A stretch of 17,608 bases of DNA, taken from Ruminococcus_G sp050944435 (GTDB taxonomy: Bacteria; Bacillota; Clostridia; Lachnospirales; Lachnospiraceae). The notes under the pieces were generated by a model. The model was not told the origin of the DNA. It was given only the letters and a program-made list of their open reading frames with translations, and did not search any database. A program made the translations under genes and the position numbers. Within the stretch, counting starts at the first letter, position 1; each line of letters begins with the position of its first letter. Below are positions 7,173 to 14,236 of the stretch, one piece after another. Where the stretch lies: assembly GCA_050944435.1 (NCBI GenBank), contig JBMNRB010000034.1:1-17608 (forward strand), written 5' to 3'.

Positions 7173-8255
7173 TCAGATTATATTCTCCGGCCCCACTTCT
7201 TCAATTAAAATGCAGTTGGGCGTATCTACCTTCATGGGTTTTCCCTTCATCATCAGCACATTTTTTTCGTAATCAATGGTAAATGTGGTAATACTGCTGG
7301 ACTCGTGGTTTACAATGGCTATATGCTTTCCGTCCGGAAACAGCCGCATGCTTTTCGGGTATTCTCCACTGATGGGGAGAGAAAATTTCCGCTCAAGAAG
7401 ACCGTTTTCCTGATTGATAGAAAACATCGTGATGGAATTATCTCCTGCCGTAGAAGCAAAAAGATATTTCCCATCCGGCGACATAGCCAGAGTTTCCGCC
7501 GCATCATGCATAGGATCCAGCTCTGTATCTAAAATACTGATGTTCTGCACTTTTTCAAAAATGGGGCCCTTGGGGCCATCCTCATAGGAAAAAACATCAA
7601 TATCGTTGCTCAATTCATAAATCAGATATGCATATTTGCCGCTTTTGCTGAATTTCATCTCTCTTGGCCCCGACTCTCTCCGGCAGCGGATAATATCCTC
7701 CAGATGAAGTTTATGGCGTCTTTTATCCAAACGGTAAATCTTTACCTGATCAATTCCGTTGTCCACAGCACAAAGATAATTATTATCCGGTGTGGGCAGC
7801 ACACAGCTGACATGGGGCCGGAAACTACGCTCCGCCACGCTTCCGATTCCTTTATGGAAAACGCCGTCCATCACACTGCCCAGACGGCCGTCTCTGTGCG
7901 TGTGCACCACAGTGACTTTTCCGTCATGATAGCCGGCCACGAACAGATATTTTCCCGTTTCATCCACGGAAAGGTAGCATCCCCGCATACCTCCGATATC
8001 TACTCTGTTGATATATTCCAGATCTCCATCCGGCTGAATTGCAAATACTGCCACTCCTTCGTCCGCGATAGAGTACAGATATTTCCCGCTTTTTGAACGC
8101 GCCAGATAGGAAGAATTATTCACCGGAACCACTTTTCTCTCCTGTAATATACCTTCTTCCACATCTACATCATAGAGATGAATACCGATACTGCTTCCAT
8201 GTGTATAAGTCCCTACATAGGCTACGTACTTTTTCTGGCTCATGTAAATATCCAT
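7173..8255 (-). CDS. Lactonase family protein (6-phosphogluconolactonase-like beta-propeller)
   Basis: A 360-aa protein of the seven-bladed beta-propeller lactonase family (YbhE/Pgl type). Visible repeats of the blade pattern include VGTYTHGSSIGIHLYDVD near the N terminus, SKSGKYLYS (54-62), DETGKYLFVAGY, RPHVSCVLPTPDNNYLCAVD in the middle, SKSGKYAYL, SPDGKYLFAS and FPDGKHIAIVNHESSS at the end. The best-characterised member is E. coli Pgl, which hydrolyses 6-phosphogluconolactone in the oxidative pentose phosphate pathway. Many Firmicute homologues have no proven substrate, so the exact reaction is open. The start at 8255 is chosen because AGGAG lies 5 bases upstream; the in-frame M5 has no suitable spacing. 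No signal peptide, so cytosolic. Monocistronic. Confidence 0.85.
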   Translation of the reverse strand: MDIYMSQKKYVAYVGTYTHGSSIGIHLYDVDVEEGILQERKVVPVNNSSYLARSKSGKYLYSIADEGVAVFAIQPDGDLEYINRVDIGGMRGCYLSVDETGKYLFVAGYHDGKVTVVHTHRDGRLGSVMDGVFHKGIGSVAERSFRPHVSCVLPTPDNNYLCAVDNGIDQVKIYRLDKRRHKLHLEDIIRCRRESGPREMKFSKSGKYAYLIYELSNDIDVFSYEDGPKGPIFEKVQNISILDTELDPMHDAAETLAMSPDGKYLFASTAGDNSITMFSINQENGLLERKFSLPISGEYPKSMRLFPDGKHIAIVNHESSSITTFTIDYEKNVLMMKGKPMKVDTPNCILIEEVGPENII

Positions 8256-8276
8256 CCTTTCTCCTGTATAGTCAAT

Positions 8277-8305
8277 ATTTTAGCACAGTTTTTTCTTTCT
8301 GTATA
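8277..8305 (-). promoter_or_regulatory. Promoter of the lactonase gene
   Basis: On the minus strand TATACA (8300-8305), a 17-bp spacer and TAAAAT (8277-8282) preceded by TGC form an extended -10 promoter. The predicted leader is only about 15 nt and contains the AGGAG site. Confidence 0.65.
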
Positions 8306-8334
8306 CTTAAAGATTTCTGATTTTTTCCATTTGA

Positions 8335-8362
8335 TTGACTTATGGACAGGCTTCGATATAAT
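8335..8362 (+). promoter_or_regulatory. Promoter placed directly at the start of an RluA-type gene
   Basis: TTGACT (8335-8340), a 16-bp spacer and a perfect TATAAT (8357-8362). Only 6 bases separate the -10 from the ATG at 8369, so the predicted start site falls on or within a base or two of the start codon. Confidence 0.7.
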
Positions 8363-8368
8363 AAAAAT

Positions 8369-9307
8369 ATGAACAGAACAATACATTATCCGATTACACA
8401 GGCAGAGGCCGGAGTCACTGTGGGCCTCTTTCTTAAAAATCAGGGATATTCCCGTCATATTCTCACCCATTTAAAGCAGACGGACCGTGGAATCTGCATC
8501 GATGACATCCCCGTATTTACTTCACAGATGCTGAAGGCAGGAACCATGCTGACCATCCGGATTATTGAAAAAGAAGCTTCCGAACATATCCAGCCGGTAA
8601 AGCTTCCTTTTTCCATCGTATATGAAGATGAAGACATCATGGTAGTGAACAAACCGGCCGACATGGCCGTCCATCCTTCCCACGGCAATTACAGCAGCAC
8701 TCTTGCCAACGGCGTAGCCTGGTACTTTCATCAGCAGAATGTGCCTTATGTATTCCGCTGTATTAATCGTATAGACCGGGACACCTCCGGACTGCTTATA
8801 CTGGCAAAACATATGCTCAGCGGCGCCATATTGTCAAAAGCCATGAAAGAGCGCCGAATCCATCGCACATACCTGGCTATTGTGCAGGGATGTCCATTCC
8901 CCAAAACTGGGACTGTCTCAGCGCCCATCGGCCGATCTCCCCATTCCATTTTGGAACGTCGGGTGGATGCAGCGGGCGATCCGGCAATTACCCACTACCG
9001 GGTACTGAGTTTTTCTGACCGCGCCGCACTGGTAAAGCTGCAGCTTGACACAGGACGCACCCACCAGATCCGCGTTCATATGAAATACATAGGCCATCCC
9101 CTGCTGGGTGATTTTCTCTATCATCCGGAAAACAATGATTTTCCCCGCCAGGCGCTGCATTCCTATTCCCTGGCCTTTTCCCATCCGATCACCGGAGAAT
9201 CCATGTTTTTTCAGTGCCCTCCGGCTGACGATATGGAAAAATTCCTGCAGACAAACCATATTTCCTGCAACGGCGATTCCCTGTCTTTGCCGGTTAAACC
9301 GCTCTGA
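8369..9307 (+). CDS. RluA-family rRNA/tRNA pseudouridine synthase, probably leaderless
   Basis: A 312-aa RluA/RluD-type enzyme that converts specific uridines of structured RNA to pseudouridine. An S4-like RNA-binding region lies around residues 14-65, then DIMVVNKPADMAVHPS (89-104), the catalytic motif NRIDRDTSG with D136, and GRTHQIRVH (229-237). The target uridine cannot be told from sequence. The frame is open from 8342, but that ATG lies inside the promoter spacer. The ATG at 8369 (MNRTIHYPI) is preferred. No Shine-Dalgarno precedes either, and the promoter geometry predicts a leaderless mRNA. Its last 14 bases overlap the end of the convergent UPF0303 gene. Confidence 0.88.
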   Translation: MNRTIHYPITQAEAGVTVGLFLKNQGYSRHILTHLKQTDRGICIDDIPVFTSQMLKAGTMLTIRIIEKEASEHIQPVKLPFSIVYEDEDIMVVNKPADMAVHPSHGNYSSTLANGVAWYFHQQNVPYVFRCINRIDRDTSGLLILAKHMLSGAILSKAMKERRIHRTYLAIVQGCPFPKTGTVSAPIGRSPHSILERRVDAAGDPAITHYRVLSFSDRAALVKLQLDTGRTHQIRVHMKYIGHPLLGDFLYHPENNDFPRQALHSYSLAFSHPITGESMFFQCPPADDMEKFLQTNHISCNGDSLSLPVKPL

Positions 9308-9788
9308 TTCTGGGCACCTCGTCAACATGAAGATATTTGCTGACGGCTTTGATAATCAGATCATGATCGGATACCGGGTCCATGCCGGAAACAAGAATAG
9401 ATCCAATCACTCCCACCTCTTCGATTCGTATGGGGAATCCACCGCCGCTGGCTGCGTATTCCTTCGGATCCAGAAACATATCTTCCAGCGTCTCCCCTGT
9501 CCGCCGAAGCGCCATGGCCAGGTGGAGGCTGCTTTTTTCTGTTGCCATCACCGTTTTCTGTTTTCTTGAAACCCAGTTCTCATTGCAGAGATTGGTTCCG
9601 TCAAAACCGTATTGAAACACGATAAATCCATTATTCAGCCGGATACTGATCATAGGAGATGCACCCCGCCGCTGGGCTTCCGCCACCAGCATATTTCCCA
9701 ACGTCCATGCATCTGCATTGGTAAAATGGGAAAACTGAAGGATCTCCTCCTGCATTTCCAGCACTTCCATTACTTCATCGATGGTCAT
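9294..9788 (-). CDS. UPF0303 / DUF336-type (HbpS, GlcG-like) protein
   Basis: A 164-aa cytosolic protein of the heme-degrading-domain superfamily that includes HbpS and GlcG-like proteins. It matches the UPF0303 subgroup: LGNMLVAEAQRRGASPMISIRLN near the N terminus, then GGGFPI and VIGSILVSGM toward the end, the glycine-rich part typical of this fold. Most UPF0303 members have no proven biochemical role. The open frame extends to 9851, but the start at 9788 (MTIDEVMEVLEMQ) is chosen because AGGAGGG lies 6 bases upstream and the promoter lies in the extension. It is a single-gene unit running toward, and overlapping, the preceding pseudouridine synthase gene. Confidence 0.8.
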   Translation of the reverse strand: MTIDEVMEVLEMQEEILQFSHFTNADAWTLGNMLVAEAQRRGASPMISIRLNNGFIVFQYGFDGTNLCNENWVSRKQKTVMATEKSSLHLAMALRRTGETLEDMFLDPKEYAASGGGFPIRIEEVGVIGSILVSGMDPVSDHDLIIKAVSKYLHVDEVPRIRAV

Positions 9789-9822
9789 ATCAATCCCTCC
9801 TGTCAACAAACTTTCTGACATT

Positions 9823-9851
9823 ATTATGACACTTTGCTTTACACATTTCAA
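9823..9851 (-). promoter_or_regulatory. Promoter of the UPF0303 gene
   Basis: On the minus strand TTGAAA (9846-9851), a 17-bp spacer and CATAAT (9823-9828) preceded by TGT as an extended -10. It lies entirely in the short space after the stop of the upstream RluA-type gene (9859). The predicted leader is about 28 nt. Confidence 0.75.
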
Positions 9852-9858
9852 TCTGCTT

Positions 9859-10734
9859 TTAACACAAATTCATATCGGCCGGCACCTCCGTCTCCAACTG
9901 GATCTTTTCGCCGGTAAAAGGCTGCCGCAGGGTAAGTTTCCATGCATGAAGCGCCGCTCTTTCCCTCACGTTATCATCATTGCCGTACAGCCGGTCTCCC
10001 AAAAGCGGATGGCCCATCCACGCCATATGCACACGGATCTGATGGGTCCTCCCCGTTTCTATTTTCACAGACAACAGGGACGCATCATCTCTTTCCTCCA
10101 GCACCTGAAAATGTGTCACCGCAGTCATGCCTCCCTTTTCGCAGACCTCCATTCTCATCAGTTCTCCTGGAACTTTCCGCAGAGGCATACAGATACTTCC
10201 GGAGGGCTTCGTCATTTTTCCGGACACCAGCGCCAGATACTCTTTTTCACAGATTCCCTTCTCTCTCTGTTTGGTCACCCTTGCTGCTGCCGCCTGGTTT
10301 TTCGCAAAAACCAAAATGCCAGACGTATCTTTATCCAGTCTTCCCACCGGCCGGATGACGCCTTTTTGTCCTTTCCCTTCCAGATAAGCGGCCGCCATAT
10401 TCGCTGCCGTGTCGCAATAATGACCGTGAGCCGGATGAGAAACCATACCCGCCGGTTTGTCAATAATCAGCAGATCCCCATCTTCATACAGAATTCTTGG
10501 ACTTTTTTTCCATAGAGGAATATGGGAAACATTCCCCTCTTCCTCCAGCAGTACATCCACCTCATCTCCCGCATTCAGAAGCCGGTTTACTTTTGCCCTC
10601 TGACCGTTGACGCGAATGCCCTCCTTGCGAAATTTAGCCTGGCTGATCTGCCGCTTGGTCAATCCCATTTCCTTCCGCAAAAAATCTTTCAGAATGACTT
10701 CCCGTTCCGCCTGTACTTTCCATCTTTTTTCCAT
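9859..10734 (-). CDS. RluA-family pseudouridine synthase (second copy)
   Basis: A 291-aa RluA/RluD-type pseudouridine synthase. An S4 domain occupies about residues 10-65 (DFLRKEMGLTKRQISQAKF and IRVNGQ), followed by DLLIIDKPAGMVSHP (87-101), the catalytic GRLDKDTSG with D134 and GRTHQIRVH in the last third. Identity to the enzyme encoded at 8369-9307 is limited to the motifs, so these are distinct paralogues with presumably different RNA targets. AAAGGAGCC precedes the start. It follows the YczE-like gene by 18 bp and is its downstream partner in a two-gene operon. Confidence 0.9.
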   Translation of the reverse strand: MEKRWKVQAEREVILKDFLRKEMGLTKRQISQAKFRKEGIRVNGQRAKVNRLLNAGDEVDVLLEEEGNVSHIPLWKKSPRILYEDGDLLIIDKPAGMVSHPAHGHYCDTAANMAAAYLEGKGQKGVIRPVGRLDKDTSGILVFAKNQAAAARVTKQREKGICEKEYLALVSGKMTKPSGSICMPLRKVPGELMRMEVCEKGGMTAVTHFQVLEERDDASLLSVKIETGRTHQIRVHMAWMGHPLLGDRLYGNDDNVRERAALHAWKLTLRQPFTGEKIQLETEVPADMNLC

Positions 10735-10752
10735 AAGTTTCAGGCTCCTTTT

Positions 10753-11400
10753 TCAGGAAGACTCTTTTCCCAAAAATCTGCGGAGACTCTTCTGAAAAAG
10801 ACGGGTATAGAGTTTAATAAAAAGCCCCACGCCAAAAGCCGCGATCAGCGTACCTTCCCGAATCCCCCTCACTTCTTTCAGGAAACAAAGGGAGAGGATC
10901 AGGGAAACCAGCACCACAAACCAGTCAAAACAGATTTTCATCGTGGACATGGTTTTTCCTGTTCTGATTTCCAACGCCTGGGCCACCCCTTCCGCCGGCA
11001 TGGAAATAATCTCTGTTTCTATGTAAAGAAAAATTCCAAACCCCAGAAAAGCCATGCTGATCAGCAAAAAGAAAAGCTGCATTCCATAATTGGTACACTC
11101 CGGCATCCACCGGTCAAAGATTCTGGTGGTAAGGCTGATAAAACTTCCCTGCACTGTAGCCACGATGATCTGAAGAACATTTTTAACAGGAAACCGTTTC
11201 CCCAAAAGCAGAAACTGCAGCAGAATATACACCGCAAATACCACTGTCGTGCAGATTCCAAGATCTGTCTGAAAAATCTGGCTTACCACATAGGGAATCG
11301 TATCAATGGGAGAAACTCCCAGATCAGACCAGACAGAAGCCGAAACCCCAAAAGCCATTAAAAACAGGCCGATTAGATATACGATTATTTTCTTTATCAT
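10753..11400 (-). CDS. YczE/YitT-type integral membrane protein (DUF6198-like)
   Basis: A 215-aa, strongly hydrophobic protein with about five membrane segments (roughly 5-24, 48-66, 76-96, 108-128, 158-174, with a further hydrophobic stretch at 184-197). The patterns SDLGVSPIDTIPY (25-37) and MPAEGVAQAL (134-143), together with the REGT...FGVGLFIK tail (181-196), resemble the YczE/YyaS/YitT family, whose members are uncharacterised or regulated transporters. Function is not known. The start is supported by GGAGGAG a few bases upstream and by an extended -10 promoter. First gene of a two-gene unit with an RluA-type synthase. Confidence 0.72.
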   Translation of the reverse strand: MIKKIIVYLIGLFLMAFGVSASVWSDLGVSPIDTIPYVVSQIFQTDLGICTTVVFAVYILLQFLLLGKRFPVKNVLQIIVATVQGSFISLTTRIFDRWMPECTNYGMQLFFLLISMAFLGFGIFLYIETEIISMPAEGVAQALEIRTGKTMSTMKICFDWFVVLVSLILSLCFLKEVRGIREGTLIAAFGVGLFIKLYTRLFQKSLRRFLGKESS

Positions 11401-11420
11401 ACGCTCCTCCTTCCTGTTTC

Positions 11421-11449
11421 ATTTTATCAGCTCTCTCTTTCCCTTGCAA
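11421..11449 (-). promoter_or_regulatory. Promoter of the YczE-like/RluA operon
   Basis: On the minus strand TTGCAA (11444-11449), a 17-bp spacer and TAAAAT (11421-11426) preceded by TGA as an extended -10. The -35 hexamer is self-complementary and is also usable by the plus-strand pepV promoter. Confidence 0.65.
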
Positions 11450-11471
11450 TGCATATCTTTCGTGATACAAT
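11444..11471 (+). promoter_or_regulatory. Promoter of the pepV operon
   Basis: TTGCAA (11444-11449), a 16-bp spacer and TACAAT (11466-11471). The predicted leader is about 45 nt. It occupies the same -35 bases as the divergent promoter. Confidence 0.65.
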
Positions 11472-11522
11472 ATAAGGGATCAGAATTGGAATACTTTAAC
11501 AGCAAAGAAAAGGAAAATTTCT

Positions 11523-12914
11523 ATGGATTTAAAAGATGAAATGATTCACAGATTAAAAGAGTTGATTGCAATTCCCAGTTATCTGACCGCGCCAAAGGAA
11601 AACGCTCCCTTCGGCGCCGCCATAGATGACGCTCTTCTTTATCTGCTGGAAATTGGGACCCGGGACGGTTTTTCCATAAAAAATACCGACCATTACGGCG
11701 GTCATATCGAATTTCCCGGACAGACTGACGAGATTGTGGCCGTTTCCGCTCATCTGGATGTGGTGCCTCCTGGAGATTTATCCAAATGGACAGTTCCGCC
11801 CTTTTCTCCCGAAGTAAAGGATGGACGGTTATATGGAAGGGGAGCTTTGGATGATAAAGGCCCCCTGATCGCCGCCTATTATGCCATGAAAAGATTAAAA
11901 GAATCCGGCTTTCGTCCCCGACGGACTATCCGCCTGATTCTTGGATGTGATGAAGAGACCGACGGCCTGGGTATGAATTATTATCTGGAACATGAAAACG
12001 CTCCCTGTCTGGGTTTCACACCGGATGGAGATTTTCCTGTAATTCATGGGGAAATGGGGCTTTTATTCTGTGAAATTCATGCAAAGATGCAGCCGGATTC
12101 TTCTTCCGTCCGATTAATAGAATTCCAGGGCGGCGCTGCCCCCAACATGGTGCCGGACACCGCCCGCTTCACTTTAGAGTGCCAAAATCAGAAAGAAGCC
12201 CTATCCCAACGTCTGGAAAGATTTCTCTCTTTCCATCCGGAATACGACCTTCAGCACTCCTGGCACAATACAAAACTGCAGATAATAATCCGTGGGAAAT
12301 CCGCTCACGGTTCTGCGCCGGAAAATGGGATAAACGCTGTTTCTCTTGCCTGCGCTCTTCTGGAAAATATGTTGTGGGAACCCTCTCCTCTGAAAAATTT
12401 TCTCACTTTTTACAACAGCCGCCTGGGATTCGATTTTCATGGCGAAAGACTGGGAAAGGTTTTTTCTGATTCCGTCTCCGGTCCTCTGATCGTCAATCCG
12501 GGCGTAATCTCCCTGAAAGAGGGAAGACTTTCTCTGATCCTTAATCTGCGCTACCCGGTAACGGTTTCCTCTGCCGATATCATGGAAACGCTGAACCAGG
12601 CTGTCTGCAGTTTCGGCCTGTCCCTTACCCTTTTGGAGGATCAGCCTCCCCTTTATTTTAAACGGGAGGATCCCCTGATACGTACCTTGCTTAACGTTTA
12701 TCAGCAGCACACGCAGGATAAAACTTCTGTTCCTTTGATCAGCGCCGGGGCCACCTATGCCAGAGCCATTCCCAATACGGCTGCCTTTGGCGCCATCTTT
12801 CCCGGGGATCCGGATTTATGTCATCAGGCGGACGAATATATTGCCGTCGACCGTCTCATGCTGGCCTCCGCCATTTATGAGGATGCATTGAGACGGCTGG
12901 CTGCGCACCTATGA
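11523..12914 (+). CDS. pepV: M20-family dipeptidase, PepV type
   Basis: A 463-aa zinc metallopeptidase of family M20, PepV/Xaa-His type. It removes N-terminal residues from dipeptides and some tripeptides in the cytosol, the last step of peptide use. Metal and catalytic residues are visible: AHLDVVP (H77, D79), GRGALDDKGP (bridging aspartate D110), GCDEETDG (catalytic E144, ligand E145), FTPDGDFPV (D168) and the C-terminal ligand in DLCHQADEY (H434). A lid domain is expected between about residues 180 and 380. The start has AAGGA upstream and its own promoter. It opens a three-gene unit with two membrane proteins. Succinyl-diaminopimelate desuccinylase-type activity is an alternative but less likely. 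Confidence 0.92.
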   Translation: MDLKDEMIHRLKELIAIPSYLTAPKENAPFGAAIDDALLYLLEIGTRDGFSIKNTDHYGGHIEFPGQTDEIVAVSAHLDVVPPGDLSKWTVPPFSPEVKDGRLYGRGALDDKGPLIAAYYAMKRLKESGFRPRRTIRLILGCDEETDGLGMNYYLEHENAPCLGFTPDGDFPVIHGEMGLLFCEIHAKMQPDSSSVRLIEFQGGAAPNMVPDTARFTLECQNQKEALSQRLERFLSFHPEYDLQHSWHNTKLQIIIRGKSAHGSAPENGINAVSLACALLENMLWEPSPLKNFLTFYNSRLGFDFHGERLGKVFSDSVSGPLIVNPGVISLKEGRLSLILNLRYPVTVSSADIMETLNQAVCSFGLSLTLLEDQPPLYFKREDPLIRTLLNVYQQHTQDKTSVPLISAGATYARAIPNTAAFGAIFPGDPDLCHQADEYIAVDRLMLASAIYEDALRRLAAHL

Positions 12915-12926
12915 AAGGAATACTCT

Positions 12927-13580
12927 ATGTCTCACCGTATAAGATTATTTATCATTGCAGAGTCCATCCTGTACATTCTCTTTCTGACTCTGGATTTGAT
13001 GGGCGGATTTACCACCACCTGGCTGAAATACGCCGGCATTCTGCTGTGCGTCTGCATAGGGTTTTCTCTGGCCTCCACATGGAGCGGTTATCTGACCGCT
13101 TGGGCTCTTCTCCTTACTGCCGCAGCCGATCTTTTTCTTCTGGTTTTAAACCGCCATTACACAACAGGGTTGTTTATCTTCTGTCTCGTTCAGCTTCTCT
13201 ACTGTCTGAAGCTGTCCCTCCCGGAAAAAAAGTGCCCGCCATGGGAGCTTGGCCTGCGCATAGGCCTGCCCAGCGCTCTGATTTTTCTGCTTTGGCTTTT
13301 TCATCAGCAAAGTTTGTTAAACGCTCTGGCCGCTTTTTATTTCTGCAATTTGGTTTTCAACGCCTTTAAAAGTTTCCGCTGTTCCGGAAGAGGGCTGTTT
13401 ACCACGGGGCTTTTCCTCTTTATCGGCTGTGATATCTGCGTAGGGCTTTTTAATCTGGATATCCATATTCTGTGGCTGAAGGCCTTCGTTTCCATTGCCA
13501 TGTGGGCCTTTTACCTGCCTTCCCAGGTTTTGATTACCTTGTCCATTTTTTCAAAAAAAGAAAGGAGCTGTCTGTCATGA
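12927..13580 (+). CDS. Integral membrane protein, possibly YhhN/TMEM86-like
   Basis: A 217-aa protein with about eight hydrophobic segments and very short loops. Two acidic residues sit inside membrane segments in patterns similar to the YhhN (lysoplasmalogenase-like) family: LTAAADLFLL (63-72) and LFLFIGCDICVGL (162-174). That family is one candidate but the similarity is weak, so the function is uncertain. AAAGGA, placed across the pepV stop codon, serves as its ribosome binding site, and its stop overlaps the start of the next gene by 4 bases (ATGA). It is translationally coupled within the pepV operon. Confidence 0.7.
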   Translation: MSHRIRLFIIAESILYILFLTLDLMGGFTTTWLKYAGILLCVCIGFSLASTWSGYLTAWALLLTAAADLFLLVLNRHYTTGLFIFCLVQLLYCLKLSLPEKKCPPWELGLRIGLPSALIFLLWLFHQQSLLNALAAFYFCNLVFNAFKSFRCSGRGLFTTGLFLFIGCDICVGLFNLDIHILWLKAFVSIAMWAFYLPSQVLITLSIFSKKERSCLS

Positions 13581-14236
13581 CATCACGTATCTATTCCATA
13601 CTCCTGTCCATTGCAGGATTTTTTGCCACTTTAACTTTTGGCTTTGCCGTCCCCATCGTCTGCCGGCCTTTTTATTATATGCAAATTTCCCTGCTGAATC
13701 TGGAGGAAACCACCGGATTCAGCAGGGAAACCATTCGTGCTGCCTATGATGAACTGATGGATTATCTGCTGAAAGGCCAGCCCTTCGGCACCGGCAGTCT
13801 GGCTTGGTCTCCTTCTGGAAAAAGCCATTTTGAAGACTGCCTGTTTTTATTCCATCTGGACTTTGCCGTACTCTTTCTGTCGTTGGGAATCATCCTTCTC
13901 CTTTTTTTGCTCTGGCGCTTCAAAAAGATCAGGATTCATCGTTTCCATGGACAAAGTCCTTTTTTCTACACAGGAATTTTTAATATTTTGTTGTTCGCCT
14001 TTATCGGCCTCTGGGGAATTTTTTCTTTTGACACTATGTTTGTGGCCTTTCATACTGCCTTTTTCCCCGGAAAATCCAACTGGATTTTTGATCCGAATAC
14101 AGATGAAATCATCCGGATTCTGCCGGAACAGTTCTTCTTTAACTGCGCCGCTCTGATTCTGCTCATCATTTTTGCACTGAGTATTTTCTATATTGTGCAA
14201 AGCGTCCGCAGTAAAAACAGAGGGAAAAATTCCTAA
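13577..14236 (+). CDS. TIGR01906/DUF1461 integral membrane protein
   Basis: A 219-aa membrane protein with segments at about 8-28, 96-113, 134-153 and 189-210, and a large outside loop between the first two. The pattern fits TIGR01906/DUF1461: a helical loop with AYDELMDYL (56-64), GSLAWSPSGKSHFEDC (73-88), then FHTAFFPGKSNWIFDPNTD (158-176) and IIRILPEQFFFNC before the last segment. The family is widespread in Firmicutes without an established function. An in-frame open extension begins at 13472, but the ATG at 13577 has AAAGGAG at a good distance and the ATGA overlap with the upstream gene. Third gene of the pepV unit. Its stop overlaps the stop of the convergent Na/Pi transporter. Confidence 0.85.
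   Translation: MTSRIYSILLSIAGFFATLTFGFAVPIVCRPFYYMQISLLNLEETTGFSRETIRAAYDELMDYLLKGQPFGTGSLAWSPSGKSHFEDCLFLFHLDFAVLFLSLGIILLLFLLWRFKKIRIHRFHGQSPFFYTGIFNILLFAFIGLWGIFSFDTMFVAFHTAFFPGKSNWIFDPNTDEIIRILPEQFFFNCAALILLIIFALSIFYIVQSVRSKNRGKNS
13686..13730. repeat. Strong inverted repeat inside the DUF1461 gene
   Basis: TTTCCCTGCTGAATC (13686-13700) is repeated as its exact complement at 13716-13730. This gives a 15-bp perfect stem, extended inward by one wobble and two G-C pairs around a 9-nt loop. It lies in the coding sequence for residues about 37-52. Neither strand has a following T tract, so it is not a standard terminator. Confidence 0.8.

Noticed and set aside
9789..9851. N-terminal extension of the UPF0303 protein
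   Set aside because: It would include the gene's own promoter, and AGGAGGG directly precedes the ATG at 9788.
10522..11361. 279-codon plus-strand frame spanning the second RluA gene and the YczE-like gene
   Set aside because: Crosses two well-supported minus-strand genes, is rich in His, Lys and Pro typical of antisense frames, and has no promoter or ribosome binding site.
13472..13576. N-terminal extension of the DUF1461 gene
   Set aside because: Overlaps the upstream membrane protein in another frame, while ATG at 13577 has a good Shine-Dalgarno and the usual ATGA coupling.
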